From Amycolatopsis sacchari (GTDB lineage: Bacteria; Actinomycetota; Actinomycetes; Mycobacteriales; Pseudonocardiaceae): a stretch of DNA of 64,000 bases. Position 1 is the stretch's first letter; each line of letters starts with the position of its first letter. The stretch lies in contig NZ_FORP01000032.1 of NCBI RefSeq assembly GCF_900114035.1, forward strand, positions 1 through 64,000, written 5' to 3'. Below are positions 55,872 to 64,000 of the stretch, in pieces. The notes beneath the pieces were generated by a model that ran no database searches, was not told where the DNA came from, and saw only the letters and a list, made by a program, of their open reading frames with translations. The position numbers were made by a program, and so were the translations under genes.

Positions 55872-57449
55872 ATGTTCATCCACCGGCGAGGCCGGAGAAC
55901 GTTGATCGCGCTGACGCTGGCCGCCTTGACGGTGGCCTCGACCGCCGTCGTGGCCACGGCCGACCCGCAGTCCACCCAGGCCCGGTGCAGCGCCGGTTAC
56001 CTGGCAGCCGGGCTGAACATCCCGCGATTGAAGGTCGATTCGGCCGTACTCGACACCACCGGCAGCTACGTCCCACCCGGCTCCACCACCGCGATCACCG
56101 GGCTGCCCGGCTTCTGCGCGGTGAACCTGACCCAGACCGACCCGGCCGGCAACCCCATCCACATCGCGGTGTGGCTGCCGACGAACTGGAACGGCCGTTT
56201 CCAAGGCGTAGGCGGGGGCGGTTTCTCCTGCGGCATCGGCTATTCCACCGGGTCGCACGTCAGCCCCGGCCTGGCGGAGACGATCAAGAACGGATACGCG
56301 GCAGCGGGCACCGACTGCGGTGTCCCGTTGGGTGACGCGGTGTCCGGCCGGTGGGCGCTGGACTCGAACGGCCGGCTGAACCAGCCGCTGATCGAGGACT
56401 TCGCGTCCGCCGCCATCCACGGCATGACCGTCGTCGGCAAGGCGGTGACCCAGCGCTTCTACCCGGACCAGATCCGGTACTCCTACTTCACGGGGTGCTC
56501 GACCGGCGGACGGGAAGCTCTGATGGAGGCGCAGCGGTACCCCGCCGACTACAACGGCATCGTCTCCGGCGCACCGGCGATCAACTGGACGAGCTGGGTC
56601 CCCGCCGCCCTTTGGCCCCCGCTGGTCATGAAGCAGCTGAACGACGCCCTGCCGTCCTGCAAGGAGGACGCGTTCACCCAGGCGGTGGTGAAGGCTTGTG
56701 ACGGTGATGACGGCATCACCGACGGGATCATCGGTGACCCGGCGTCGTGTGACTGGAACGCCGACGAACTGGTCGGCGAGAGCACTCCCTGCGGCACCAT
56801 CACGGCCACCGACGCGGCCGTGATGAACAAGATCTGGAAGGGACCGGAGCTCACCGGAGGACTGCCGTTGTGGTACGGCCTCACCCGCGGTGCTTCGCCG
56901 TCCATGATCGCGGGGACGACGACCGCGAACGGGGTGACCACCCCGGAGCCGTTCGGACTTCCCGTGGCGTGGCTGGGCACCTGGCTGCAGCGGAACCCGG
57001 ACTGGGATTGGCGCACTCTCACCTATGACCGGTTCTCCCAGCTGTTCGCGCAATCCCGGCTGCAGTTCTCGTCCACCCTCGACACGAACGATCCGGACCT
57101 GAGCGCCTTCAACAGCAACGGGGGCAAGATCCTGATGTGGCACGGGCTCGCGGACCAGCTGATCCCGCCGCAGGGCACCGTCGACTACTACCGCGACGTC
57201 CAGCGGACGGTGGGGGGCACGAGTTCGTTCGCCCGCCTGTTCCCGGCTCCCGGCGCCGCGCACTGCGCCAACGCGGCAGGCCCGGTTCCCGACGACCCGG
57301 TGGCGGCGGTCGCGGCGTGGGTCGAACACGGACAGGCCCCGCAGTCCATCCCGGCCACGCTGACCGACCCGGCCACCGGGGCCGTCACGTTGTCCCGGCA
57401 GCTGTGCGCCTACCCACTCGTCGCCCGCCCCACCGGCTGCGCGAACTGA
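55872..57449 (+). CDS. Secreted tannase/feruloyl esterase family protein
   Basis: 525 residues. The signal peptide reads RRGRRTLIALTLAALTVAST with cleavage likely after ATA near residue 30. The catalytic elbow FTGCSTGGREALMEAQRYP gives the CS pair (C209-S210), WHGLADQLIPPQGTVDYY the aspartate, and FPAPGAAHCANA the HC pair, matching the CS-D-HC arrangement joined by a disulfide in this family. Multiple further cysteines support secretion. It would release hydroxycinnamates or gallate from plant esters. It sits beside quinone and aldo-keto reductases, which could handle the aromatics (inference). Confidence 0.87.
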   Translation: MFIHRRGRRTLIALTLAALTVASTAVVATADPQSTQARCSAGYLAAGLNIPRLKVDSAVLDTTGSYVPPGSTTAITGLPGFCAVNLTQTDPAGNPIHIAVWLPTNWNGRFQGVGGGGFSCGIGYSTGSHVSPGLAETIKNGYAAAGTDCGVPLGDAVSGRWALDSNGRLNQPLIEDFASAAIHGMTVVGKAVTQRFYPDQIRYSYFTGCSTGGREALMEAQRYPADYNGIVSGAPAINWTSWVPAALWPPLVMKQLNDALPSCKEDAFTQAVVKACDGDDGITDGIIGDPASCDWNADELVGESTPCGTITATDAAVMNKIWKGPELTGGLPLWYGLTRGASPSMIAGTTTANGVTTPEPFGLPVAWLGTWLQRNPDWDWRTLTYDRFSQLFAQSRLQFSSTLDTNDPDLSAFNSNGGKILMWHGLADQLIPPQGTVDYYRDVQRTVGGTSSFARLFPAPGAAHCANAAGPVPDDPVAAVAAWVEHGQAPQSIPATLTDPATGAVTLSRQLCAYPLVARPTGCAN

Positions 57450-57465
57450 TCGGAGTACCGGACAC

Positions 57466-58470
57466 ATGGAGTACACCCACCTGGGCCGCAGCGGCCTGAC
57501 GGTGTCCCGGCTCGTGCTGGGCACGGCCAACTTCGGGCCGGAAACGTCCGAAGAGGACAGTCACGCGATCATGGACAGGGCGCACGAGCACGGCATCAAC
57601 TTCTTCGACACCGCCGACTTCTACGGCGTGCGCACGGACGGCTCGGGCGAGAGCGGCGTCACCGAGCAGATCATCGGGCGCTGGTTCGCGACCGGCGGCG
57701 GCCGCCGCGAGAAGACGGTGCTGGGCACGAAGCTCTACCACCCGAGGAGTTCCTGGCCCAACGACGGCTACCTGTCCGCCCTGAACATCCGCCGCGCCTG
57801 CGACGCCTCGCTCAAGCGGCTGCGGACCGACTACCTCGACCTGTACCAGATGCACCGCATCGACCGGAACACGCCGTGGGAGGAGATCTGGGAGGCGTTC
57901 ACGGTCCTGCGCCAGCAGGGGAAAGTGCTCTACTTCGGCTCCTCGAACTTCGCCGGCTGGCACCTCGCCCAGGCGCAGGAAGCCGCCCGGTCGCGGCATT
58001 TCCTGGGGCTGGTCAGCGAGCAGTCGCTCTACAACCTGCTGGTCCGCTGGATCGAGCTGGAGGTGCTGCCCGCCGCCCGGCACTACGGGCTGGGCGTGCT
58101 CGCGTGGTCGCCGCTGCACGGCGGCCTGCTCGGCGGAGTGCTCCGCAAACAGCGGGAGGGCACCGCTTCGCGCAGCGGCTCGGAGTTCATGACCGCCCTG
58201 CTCGCCCGGCACCGGGACAGCATCGAGGCGTACGAGAAGTTGTGCGCCGACCTCGGTGAGGACCCGGCCCACGTCGGGCTCGCGTGGTTGCTCGCGCAGG
58301 AGGGCGTGACCGGGCCGGTCATCGGGCCCCGCACGGTCGCCCACCTCGACGGCTCACTGCGCGCGCTGGACGTCAAGCTCGACGACGACACTCTCGCCAC
58401 GCTGGGCAAGCTGTTCCCGCCCGCCTGGCGGAACGGGGCCAACGCCGCCCCGGAGGCCTACCTGGGCTGA
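57466..58470 (+). CDS. Aldo/keto reductase
   Basis: 334 residues, AKR barrel. The catalytic tetrad can be seen: D in NFFDTADFYG, Y in the same segment, K in VLGTKLYHPR and H in LYQMHRIDRN. GVTGPVIGPRTVAHLDGSLR near the C-terminus binds NADPH phosphate. The insertion ADFYGVRTDGSGESGVTEQI is typical of the bacterial potassium-channel beta-subunit-like group. ATG 57466 follows ATCGGAGTACCGGACAC. It lies 16 bases after the feruloyl esterase gene and may be part of the same operon. The substrate is unknown. Confidence 0.87.
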   Translation: MEYTHLGRSGLTVSRLVLGTANFGPETSEEDSHAIMDRAHEHGINFFDTADFYGVRTDGSGESGVTEQIIGRWFATGGGRREKTVLGTKLYHPRSSWPNDGYLSALNIRRACDASLKRLRTDYLDLYQMHRIDRNTPWEEIWEAFTVLRQQGKVLYFGSSNFAGWHLAQAQEAARSRHFLGLVSEQSLYNLLVRWIELEVLPAARHYGLGVLAWSPLHGGLLGGVLRKQREGTASRSGSEFMTALLARHRDSIEAYEKLCADLGEDPAHVGLAWLLAQEGVTGPVIGPRTVAHLDGSLRALDVKLDDDTLATLGKLFPPAWRNGANAAPEAYLG

Positions 58471-58525
58471 GCCGCGAGCGGAAAGCTTTTGACATCCTCC
58501 AGGCCGCGGAGTGGGATGACGTGTC

Positions 58526-59431
58526 GTGGTCGCAGGGGAAACGCATTCCAGTGCACGCCTGCTCGACGACGGTTCGGTCCGTGAGCTGATCGCGGCACAG
58601 TTCCCGCAGTGGGCGGAACTGCCCGTGCAACGGTTCGCCTCCGCCGGCACCGTCAACGCCATCTACCGGCTGGGCGATGACATGGTCGTCAGGCTGCCGT
58701 TGCTGGAGAGCGGGGCACAGGACCTCGAACGGGAACGAGAATGGTTGCCACGCTTGGCTTCCTGGCTGCCTGCTCGCATCCCTGAGGTCCTCGGTGCCGG
58801 CGCGCCCAGCGCGGGTTGGCCGTGGCCGTGGGTGGTCTACCGGTGGTTACCGGGAGACCATCCCCGGCCGGGCGCGTTGAGCGCGCCGGTCCTGCTGGCC
58901 GAAGACCTGGCCGGGTTCGTGGCGGCCATGCGGCGCATCCCCTTGCCGAACGCGCCGAGGGCCTACCGTGGCGGTCCGCTCACTTTGCTCGACTCGGCCA
59001 CCCGGGCGGCGATCGGACGGCTGCGCGAGATTCCGGAAGAACGAGTCGACTGCGATCTCGTGACGGCTGTGTGGGAGGAGGCGCTGCGGGCTCCGGCTCC
59101 AGCGGAGCCCGGAGTGTGGCTGCACGCCGACCTGATGCCGGGAAACCTGCTGGTGGAAGGCGGCAGGCTGTCCGCGGTGATCGACTTCGGGTGCCTCGGC
59201 AGGGGCGATCCGGCCTGCGACCTGTATCCGGCGTGGCACCTGCTGCCCGCCGGGGCGAGGCGGGTTTTCCGCGAGGCGCTGGAGGTGGACGACGCGACCT
59301 GGGCGCGCGGCCGCGGCCGGGCGCTTTCCCAGGCGCTGATCGCCCTGCCGTACTACCGCACCACGAATCAGGTCATGGCGGACAGCGCCCGGCACGTCAT
59401 CCGAACCGTGCAGGAGGAACTGGGGCGCTGA
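58526..59431 (+). CDS. Aminoglycoside phosphotransferase family protein (kinase fold)
   Basis: 301 residues. The N-terminal lobe contains the nucleotide loop FASAGTVNAIYRLGDDMVVRLP. The catalytic loop VWLHADLMPGNLLVEGG has the HxDxxxxN pattern and AVIDFGCLGRGDPACDLYPA the DFG-like metal aspartate. These enzymes phosphorylate small molecules or antibiotics; family membership alone does not demonstrate resistance. The GTG at 58526 was taken as the start, with GGGATGACGTGTC upstream; its first 15 residues may be non-native. It is independent of the AKR gene, 55 bases away. Confidence 0.82.
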   Translation: MVAGETHSSARLLDDGSVRELIAAQFPQWAELPVQRFASAGTVNAIYRLGDDMVVRLPLLESGAQDLEREREWLPRLASWLPARIPEVLGAGAPSAGWPWPWVVYRWLPGDHPRPGALSAPVLLAEDLAGFVAAMRRIPLPNAPRAYRGGPLTLLDSATRAAIGRLREIPEERVDCDLVTAVWEEALRAPAPAEPGVWLHADLMPGNLLVEGGRLSAVIDFGCLGRGDPACDLYPAWHLLPAGARRVFREALEVDDATWARGRGRALSQALIALPYYRTTNQVMADSARHVIRTVQEELGR

Positions 59432-60043
59432 TCAAGCGGATCCGGCGTCGTCGGCCACGGGGAGGGCCGCCAGGGACGTCGTGGCGATCGCGACCAGCTG
59501 GGCGCGGCCGACCCCGGCCATGGCGAGCACTTCCATCCCCCGCGTGACGGCGACGAAGAACGCCGCCAGTGCGTGCGGGTCGGCGTCGGCCGCGAGTTCG
59601 CCGCTGCGCTGGGCCTCGATGATGCAGTGGCAGTAGATCCCTTCGAGCCGGGTGAACCCGTCCAGCGCCGACGCGGCGACGTCGGAGTCACGGTGTCCCA
59701 GCTCGACGGTGGCCTTCGTGAACAGCGAACCCGGACCGTCCTCGCTGAGCGCGAGCGCGACCTTGAGCATCTGCGCCTTGATCCGCTCCAGCGGCGTGGA
59801 GCCGGGGCCCGCCAGCGCTTCGTCGACGGCCGCCACGGCCTCGGCGGCGCTGGCGGACAGCGCCTTCAGGAACAGCCCGCGCTTGCCGCCGAAAGCGTTG
59901 TACAGACTCTGTTTGCCGAGCCCGGTGGCCTTCATCAGGTCGTCTATCGTGGTGCCGCCGTAGCCGTGGTTCGCGAAGGTCTCGCCCGCGGAGGCGACAA
60001 CCTCGTCCTCGATGAACTTCCTCGGTCTCGGCACGGTCCTCAT
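59432..60043 (-). CDS. TetR-family regulator divergent from SDR
   Basis: About 203 residues. The helix-turn-helix reads VVASAGETFANHGYGGTTIDDLMKATGLGKQSLYNAFGGKRGLFL, with the FGGK/YNAF signature of the TetR subgroup controlling dehydrogenase genes. The ATG at 60043 is close to TTAGG; GTG at 60034 is an equally good start. The gene is convergent with the kinase (end at 59431, no gap) and divergent from the SDR across a perfect 21-bp palindrome. It very likely represses the SDR and itself. Confidence 0.87.
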   Translation of the reverse strand: MRTVPRPRKFIEDEVVASAGETFANHGYGGTTIDDLMKATGLGKQSLYNAFGGKRGLFLKALSASAAEAVAAVDEALAGPGSTPLERIKAQMLKVALALSEDGPGSLFTKATVELGHRDSDVAASALDGFTRLEGIYCHCIIEAQRSGELAADADPHALAAFFVAVTRGMEVLAMAGVGRAQLVAIATTSLAALPVADDAGSA

Positions 60044-60065
60044 CCTAACCGTTGTTGACCAGATC

Positions 60066-60086
60066 GTCCATAACTGTATTATGGAC
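60066..60086. promoter_or_regulatory. Perfect 21-bp TetR operator GTCCATAA-N5-TTATGGAC
   Basis: GTCCATAA (60066-60073), CTGTA, and TTATGGAC (60079-60086) form a palindrome with perfect 8-bp arms, 23 bases from the TetR start and 32 bases before the SDR start. The AT-rich core lies within the divergent promoters. Confidence 0.8.
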
Positions 60087-60117
60087 GCGATAGTCAAAAA
60101 CCACGGGAGGACTCGAC

Positions 60118-60858
60118 ATGACGCAGACGACCGCGCTGGTGACCGGCGGAACGTCCGGGATCGGGCGCGCGATCGCGACCAGACTGGCCGGGGAGGGCGC
60201 GCACGTCTTCGTGACCGGACGGCGCCAGGCGCAGCTCGACGCGCTCGTCGCCGAACTCGGCGACCGGGTCACCGCCATCCGCGCGGACGTGTCGGACCTC
60301 GACGATCTCGACCGCGTCTACGCCGCGATCGGCGCACGCGGCGAGGGCCTCGACGTCCTCGTGGCGAACGCGGGCGGCGGCGCGTTCGCCACGCTCGCGG
60401 AACTCAAGCCGGAAGACTTCGACCAGACCTTCGGGACCAACGTCCGCGGCACGGTGTTCACGGTGCAGAAAGCGCTTCCCCTGCTCACCCCCGGGGCGTC
60501 GGTCGTCGTGATCGGCTCGACCTCGGCCGCGCGGGCGACCCCCGCGTTCGGTGTCTACTCGGCGAGCAAGGCGGCGATCCGCCAGTTCAGCCGTGTGTGG
60601 GCGATCGAGCTCGCCGAGCGGGGTATCCGCGTCAACACGCTGACCCCGGGGCCGACCGACACCCCCGGGCTCGCGGGCTTGGCGCCCGATCCCGGCCAGG
60701 CGCGCGCCCTGCTGGACGGCGAAGCCGGCCGGGTCCCCCTCGGGCGGCTCGGGCAACCGTCCGAAATCGCCGACGCGGTGGCTTTCCTGGCCTCGCCCCA
60801 AGCGAAGTTCATCACGGGCACGGAACTGTTCGTCGACGGCGGGGAGTCGCAAGCTTGA
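60118..60858 (+). CDS. Short-chain dehydrogenase/reductase
   Basis: 246 residues, classical SDR. The cofactor motif TALVTGGTSGIGRAIATRL includes TGxxxGIG, the NAG motif is VLVANAGGGAF (NAGG), the catalytic serine lies in VVVIGSTSAARATPA and YSASKAAIRQF gives YxxxK. R at the second-strand end (TGRRQAQL) suggests NADP preference. GPTDTPGL and the terminal ITGTELFVDGG are typical. The ATG follows ACGGGAGGACTCGAC. It is controlled by the divergent TetR gene. The substrate is unknown. Confidence 0.9.
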   Translation: MTQTTALVTGGTSGIGRAIATRLAGEGAHVFVTGRRQAQLDALVAELGDRVTAIRADVSDLDDLDRVYAAIGARGEGLDVLVANAGGGAFATLAELKPEDFDQTFGTNVRGTVFTVQKALPLLTPGASVVVIGSTSAARATPAFGVYSASKAAIRQFSRVWAIELAERGIRVNTLTPGPTDTPGLAGLAPDPGQARALLDGEAGRVPLGRLGQPSEIADAVAFLASPQAKFITGTELFVDGGESQA

Positions 60859-60921
60859 CGCCCGAGGGCGTGGTGGGCCCACGAGACCCGTCCGCGCACT
60901 AGCCTGTGCCGGACGGCGGGG

Positions 60922-61863
60922 GTGATCGCGGTGTCGGAGCTGCCCGAGGAGGTCCTGCGCTGGGTGTCCGGCGCGGTGGGAGGCGGCGTCCGGGTGGACG
61001 GTGCCACAGGCTTGCGCGAAGGCGGGAATCCGTGGCTGCTGAGGTTCGAACCGGCCGACCGGGTCGAGGCGGCGGTACTGCGGCTCGGTGACCCGGCCGA
61101 TTCGAACCACCGCCGGCGGTTCGGCACGGAGGTGGCGGCGCTACGGGTTGCCGCGGAGCATCGGTTGCCCGCCGCTCGCCTGATCGCTGCGGACCTCGAC
61201 GGGGCCGAAACAGGCGCGTTGGCGGTGCTGACCACCGTCCTGCCCGGGGACAGCACGATCCCGCCGGTCGCGTCCGCCGAGCGGCTGCGAGGCCTGGGAG
61301 CCGCGGCGGCCGCGCTGCAGGCGGTTCCGTTGACGCCTCGGCCCGCTCTGCCGCTGCGGACCCGCTCGATCGCGGATGTGGACTTCACAGCCCTCCGCCG
61401 CGCAAAGGGCACCACCGCCCTGCTCACGGCCGCTGAGGAGCGTCTGGACCGGCTGCCCGCGCCCGGCGGCCCGACGGTCTTCGTCCACGGGGACCTGTGG
61501 CACGGGAACACCCTGTGGTCCGGCGGCCGCTGCACCGGCCTCGTCGATTGGGACTGCGCGGGCGCCGGATCCCCGGGGATCGACCTCAGCGGGGCGCGGT
61601 TCGACGCAGCCTTGTTGTTCGGACTGCCCGCCGCCGACCACGTGCTCGAAGGCTGGCAGCGGGCCACAGGGCGGCGGGCGGACGACCTTGCCTACTGGGA
61701 CGTCGTGGCGGCCACCTGCTCTCTCGCCGACATGGGGTTTTGCGTCCCGGTCATGCACGACCAGGGCCGACCGGACCTCGATGCCGATACGCTCGGGGCA
61801 CGCCGGGACGCATTTCTCAGCGCTGCACTGGCCCGGCTTGACGCCGACTCCCGACAGTCGTGA
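60922..61863 (+). CDS. Phosphotransferase-fold kinase (APH family)
   Basis: 313 residues. The catalytic loop TVFVHGDLWHGNTLWSGGRC carries the HGDxxxxN pattern and GLVDWDCAGAGSPGIDLSGA the metal-binding aspartate. The N-terminal lobe has LREGGNPWLLRFE and AAVLRLGDPADSNHRRRF. It belongs to the APH/choline kinase group and differs from the kinase at 58526. The GTG start (IAVSELPEEVLRW) follows GGACGGCGGGG. It lies 63 bases after the SDR gene and may be read from the same transcript. Its substrate cannot be inferred. Confidence 0.8.
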   Translation: MIAVSELPEEVLRWVSGAVGGGVRVDGATGLREGGNPWLLRFEPADRVEAAVLRLGDPADSNHRRRFGTEVAALRVAAEHRLPAARLIAADLDGAETGALAVLTTVLPGDSTIPPVASAERLRGLGAAAAALQAVPLTPRPALPLRTRSIADVDFTALRRAKGTTALLTAAEERLDRLPAPGGPTVFVHGDLWHGNTLWSGGRCTGLVDWDCAGAGSPGIDLSGARFDAALLFGLPAADHVLEGWQRATGRRADDLAYWDVVAATCSLADMGFCVPVMHDQGRPDLDADTLGARRDAFLSAALARLDADSRQS

Positions 61864-62406
61864 TCCGAGAAACCTGACCGAGTTACGGGTGGGCGGGACA
61901 GCTCCGCGCTGGTGTTTCGCAATCGACCACGAAACCGGGCTGGCGCGTGGCCTGCTCTGCCGTGCTGCAACCTGCGCGTCGTCGGCTGCCCCCACGTTCG
62001 CGGCTGCTGTCGGGCTGGCGATCCCGTCGCCCGACTACCCTCGCCTCGGGAGCTTCCGTCACGATGGCGCCCCCTGAGTGCCACCAGATCCGACTGCCGG
62101 CGTTCGAGCGTGAGCAGGTGGCCGAGCGGGAACGACCCGGCCGTCCATTGGCGGGTGCACCAGGTCAACCCCGAAGGTGAACATCTCCCACCGGCGGCTG
62201 GAAGCGGGTGCAGTCCTCGGGCGCGTAGTTGTGCAGTGCTCGCAACGGCCCGTGCACGACCGGGCCCTGCCGTCCAGGGCTTCGGCGATCGCACCCGGGC
62301 GTAGCCGCGCACGCTCCAGCTCGGCGATGGCGCGCTGGGCCGACGCGGACACGCGCGAAACTTGACGGATTCTGCGTCCGGACCGCATTGTCCCTCGAGG
62401 ACTTGC
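61864..62406. other. Intergenic stretch, 543 bases, no intact gene
   Basis: No frame here combines a start, a ribosome binding site and protein-like sequence. The plus strand just after the kinase gene holds nothing recognisable. The minus strand from about 62290 to 62060 contains the possible immunity-protein remnant described separately. No terminator-grade hairpin was found after the amidohydrolase stop at 62407. Confidence 0.5.
62060..62290 (-). pseudogene. Possible Imm8-like immunity protein remnant
   Basis: Three successive minus-strand frames give VVHGPLRALHNYAPEDCTRF then QPPVGD, MFTFGVDLVHPPMDG, and SFPLGHLLTLERRQSDLV. Their order recalls Imm8-type proteins (LHSPD..Y.PED..F, then ESFDVxVCTP, then LGRHHLIV), but two frameshifts are needed and the match is by eye only. 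If correct, it would be a decayed immunity gene with no adjacent toxin. Confidence 0.22.
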
Positions 62407-64000
62407 TCAGCCGTGGCAGCAACCGGTACTCCAGTACTTCGCCAGCCCGCTCGCCGCGGCCGCCGGGGACGCGGTGGGCGTGCGCGCGTCGGTCGAGGCG
62501 TCGTACACCACCTGGCCGCCGACGACCGTCATCGCGATCGGCAGGTCCACGATCTCCTCCGGCGCGGTCCGGAGCAGATCGCCGTCGAAGACCGTCACGT
62601 CGGCGGCCATGCCCGGCGCGAGCGTGCCCTTCCAGCGCTCGGCGTGGTCCTGCCAGGCACCCGCGGTCGTGTAACTGGCCAGCGCCTGCTCCAGGCCGAT
62701 GATCTCCCCCGCCCCGAAGACCTCGCCCGTCGCCAGGCTCTTCCGCGTCAGCATCGCCGTCAGGCCCTCGCGGAAGTCCGGCAGTCCCACCACCGGGGCG
62801 TCGGACGCGCTGCCCACCCGCACGCCCAGACCGAGCGCCGTCCGGTACGGCCACTGGTAGTCCGTGCGCTCCCGGCCGATCACGTCCACCAGCTGGTGCG
62901 ACAGCGACCGCTTGATCTGCGGGTTGAAACTCACCGGGAACCCGAAACGCGCCATGCGCCGCAGGTCCTCGCGCGTGGTGAGGTCGCCGTGGATCACGTA
63001 GTGCCGCAACCGGCCGCCGAAGCGTTCCACCGCCGCCTGGTAGGCGTCGACCACCGCGTGGATCGTCAGGTCGCCCGTCGCGTGCGTACCCACCTGGAAC
63101 CCCAGCTCGTGCGCCGTCAGCACCCACTGGCGCAGGTGCGAAAGCTGCTCCTCCACCGAACTCCCCGGCAGCGTCAGCCCCCCGTTCCCGCCACCGACGT
63201 ACGGCTGGGACACCCACGCCGTGCGCGCCTGCGTCGGCACCCCGTCGCCGTAGATCTTCACCTGGCTCACGTTCAGCCACGACCGGTCGATTTCGAGTTT
63301 TCTGGCCGCCAGCAACGTTTCCCGCAGATCACCCGCGCTCGACGCGGCGATCATGATCGTGCACCGCTGCCGGATTTCGCCCGACCGCAGCATTTCCCGG
63401 TACCGCTGGACCGACCCGAGATCGATCCCGGCGTCGGTGACCGAGGTGATCCCGTGCTGGTGCATGATGTCGACCGCGAGGCGCAGGCCGTGGCGCTTCT
63501 CCTCCTCGGTGAAGTCCGGCATCACCCCGGTGACGAGGTTGGCCGCGACCTCCAGCAGCAGCCCGGTCGGTTCCCCGTTGCCGTCCTTGACGATCACACC
63601 GCCGAGCGGGGGCTGCGAGTCGCGCGTGATCCCGGCCAGTTCGAGCGCCTTCGAGTTCACCCACAAGGCGTGCCCGGACCACTCCCGCAACGCGACCGGG
63701 TTGTCCGGCGAAACCGCGTCGATGTCCAGCCGCGTCGGGTACCGGTTCTCGGCCAGATAACCCTGGTCCCAGCCGAAACCGCGGATCCACTCCCCCGGCG
63801 CCTTCGCCTTGGCGGCCTCCGCGACGAGGTCCCGGATCTCCGCGATGGACCGGACCGCGCCCCTGCTGAGGTCGAGGGTGAGCGGCGGCTGGTTGGTGCC
63901 CAGGCCCAGCGGGTGGAAGTGCGCGTCGTTGATCCCGGGCACGGCCGTCCGGCCGCGGAGGTCCACCACCTCGGTCCGCGAGTTCGTGAAGCGCCGGAGG
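62407..64000 (-). CDS. Amidohydrolase family protein (YtcJ/AepA-like), 5' end outside window
   Basis: At least 530 residues, running off the window end without a convincing start. The N-terminal metal motif PGINDAHFHPLG is present, and SGHALWVNSKALELAGITRD, GFGWDQGYLAENRYPTRLDI, TDAGIDLGSVQRYREML, HATGDLTIHAVVDAYQAAVE, HYVIHGDLTTREDLRRM and GSASDAPVVGLPDFREGL follow in the YtcJ order. The C-terminal composite domain (DVTVFDGDLLRTAPEEIVDL) ends in GCCHG. These are zinc or iron hydrolases of uncertain substrate, sometimes N-substituted formamide or amide hydrolases. It is transcribed away from the right edge. Confidence 0.88.
   Translation of the reverse strand, partial: LRRFTNSRTEVVDLRGRTAVPGINDAHFHPLGLGTNQPPLTLDLSRGAVRSIAEIRDLVAEAAKAKAPGEWIRGFGWDQGYLAENRYPTRLDIDAVSPDNPVALREWSGHALWVNSKALELAGITRDSQPPLGGVIVKDGNGEPTGLLLEVAANLVTGVMPDFTEEEKRHGLRLAVDIMHQHGITSVTDAGIDLGSVQRYREMLRSGEIRQRCTIMIAASSAGDLRETLLAARKLEIDRSWLNVSQVKIYGDGVPTQARTAWVSQPYVGGGNGGLTLPGSSVEEQLSHLRQWVLTAHELGFQVGTHATGDLTIHAVVDAYQAAVERFGGRLRHYVIHGDLTTREDLRRMARFGFPVSFNPQIKRSLSHQLVDVIGRERTDYQWPYRTALGLGVRVGSASDAPVVGLPDFREGLTAMLTRKSLATGEVFGAGEIIGLEQALASYTTAGAWQDHAERWKGTLAPGMAADVTVFDGDLLRTAPEEIVDLPIAMTVVGGQVVYDASTDARTPTASPAAAASGLAKYWSTGCCHG

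Noticed and set aside
58526-61863. The two phosphotransferase-fold genes as aminoglycoside resistance determinants.
   Set aside because: Only generic kinase motifs are visible; environmental APH-fold proteins mostly have unknown substrates.
62165-63280. A minus-strand open frame overlapping the amidohydrolase in another frame.
   Set aside because: Amidohydrolase motifs lie in the other frame throughout. Only the last 30 codons, beyond the amidohydrolase stop, were considered as part of the possible Imm8 remnant.

Overview
The window is very GC-rich with strong G/C third-position bias, many GTG starts, ATGA/GTGA stop-start overlaps and a mycothiol-dependent isomerase. Together these point to a mycothiol-producing actinomycete, most likely Pseudonocardiaceae (Amycolatopsis-like). 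That placement is inferred from gene content and composition, not from a phylogeny.

Layout. (1) 1-5.1 kb, minus strand: an accessory respiratory operon of qcrB, a small protein, a membrane protein, type II NADH dehydrogenase and ctaD (cut by the window start). (2) 5.1-7.2 kb: an oxidoreductase followed by debris, a truncated MFS exporter and a frameshifted MmyB-type regulator. (3) 7.2-11.7 kb: a complete gentisate operon (3-hydroxybenzoate 6-hydroxylase, mycothiol-dependent maleylpyruvate isomerase, fumarylpyruvate hydrolase, gentisate dioxygenase) with a divergent IclR regulator. (4) 11.7-16.3 kb: a GntR-controlled meta-cleavage module (flavin reductase, FMN oxygenase, FAH hydrolase, extradiol dioxygenase and two candidate small ORFs). 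(5) 16.4-23.9 kb: a MarR-controlled operon around two 3-hydroxyanthranilate-dioxygenase-like cupins that appear to split one active site. It also carries a DUF4242-like protein, a TAXI-like protein without a signal peptide, dienelactone hydrolase, ferredoxin reductase, ferredoxin, class II aldolase and an MFS importer. I consider this the best candidate for an undescribed system. (6) 23.9-33.4 kb: a bicupin and zinc dehydrogenase divergent from a class I P450 operon (ferredoxin, reductase, P450, ABM protein, FAD hydroxylase, extradiol dioxygenase, FAH hydrolase), closed by an IclR gene. (7) 33.4-41.9 kb: a TetR gene and a 724-residue PNPOx-PNPOx-FNR-[2Fe-2S] fusion, then an FAD monooxygenase, LacI, a DHDPS-family lyase, an MFS permease and TetR, with related 22-bp palindromes at two places.

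(8) 42-64 kb: mixed genes, including an alpha/beta hydrolase with a 46-residue upstream ORF and TetR, a TRIC-like channel, an exported phosphoesterase with an ABC exporter, an OmpR-type regulator with a degenerate receiver and extra domain, a secreted tannase/feruloyl esterase, AKR, SDR, two phosphotransferase-fold kinases and an amidohydrolase running off the window. Several remnants lie between them (lyase, AKR, GT87, methyltransferase, ATP-grasp, possibly Imm8).

Taken together, the centre of the window is a stack of separately regulated aromatic catabolic modules: three FAH hydrolases, two VOC extradiol dioxygenases, four cupin-family proteins, three FAD hydroxylases and one P450. Debris at module borders suggests assembly by repeated insertion and deletion. 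No tRNA, rRNA, CRISPR array, transposase or phage gene was seen. Site coordinates are hand counted and may be off by 1-2 bases.
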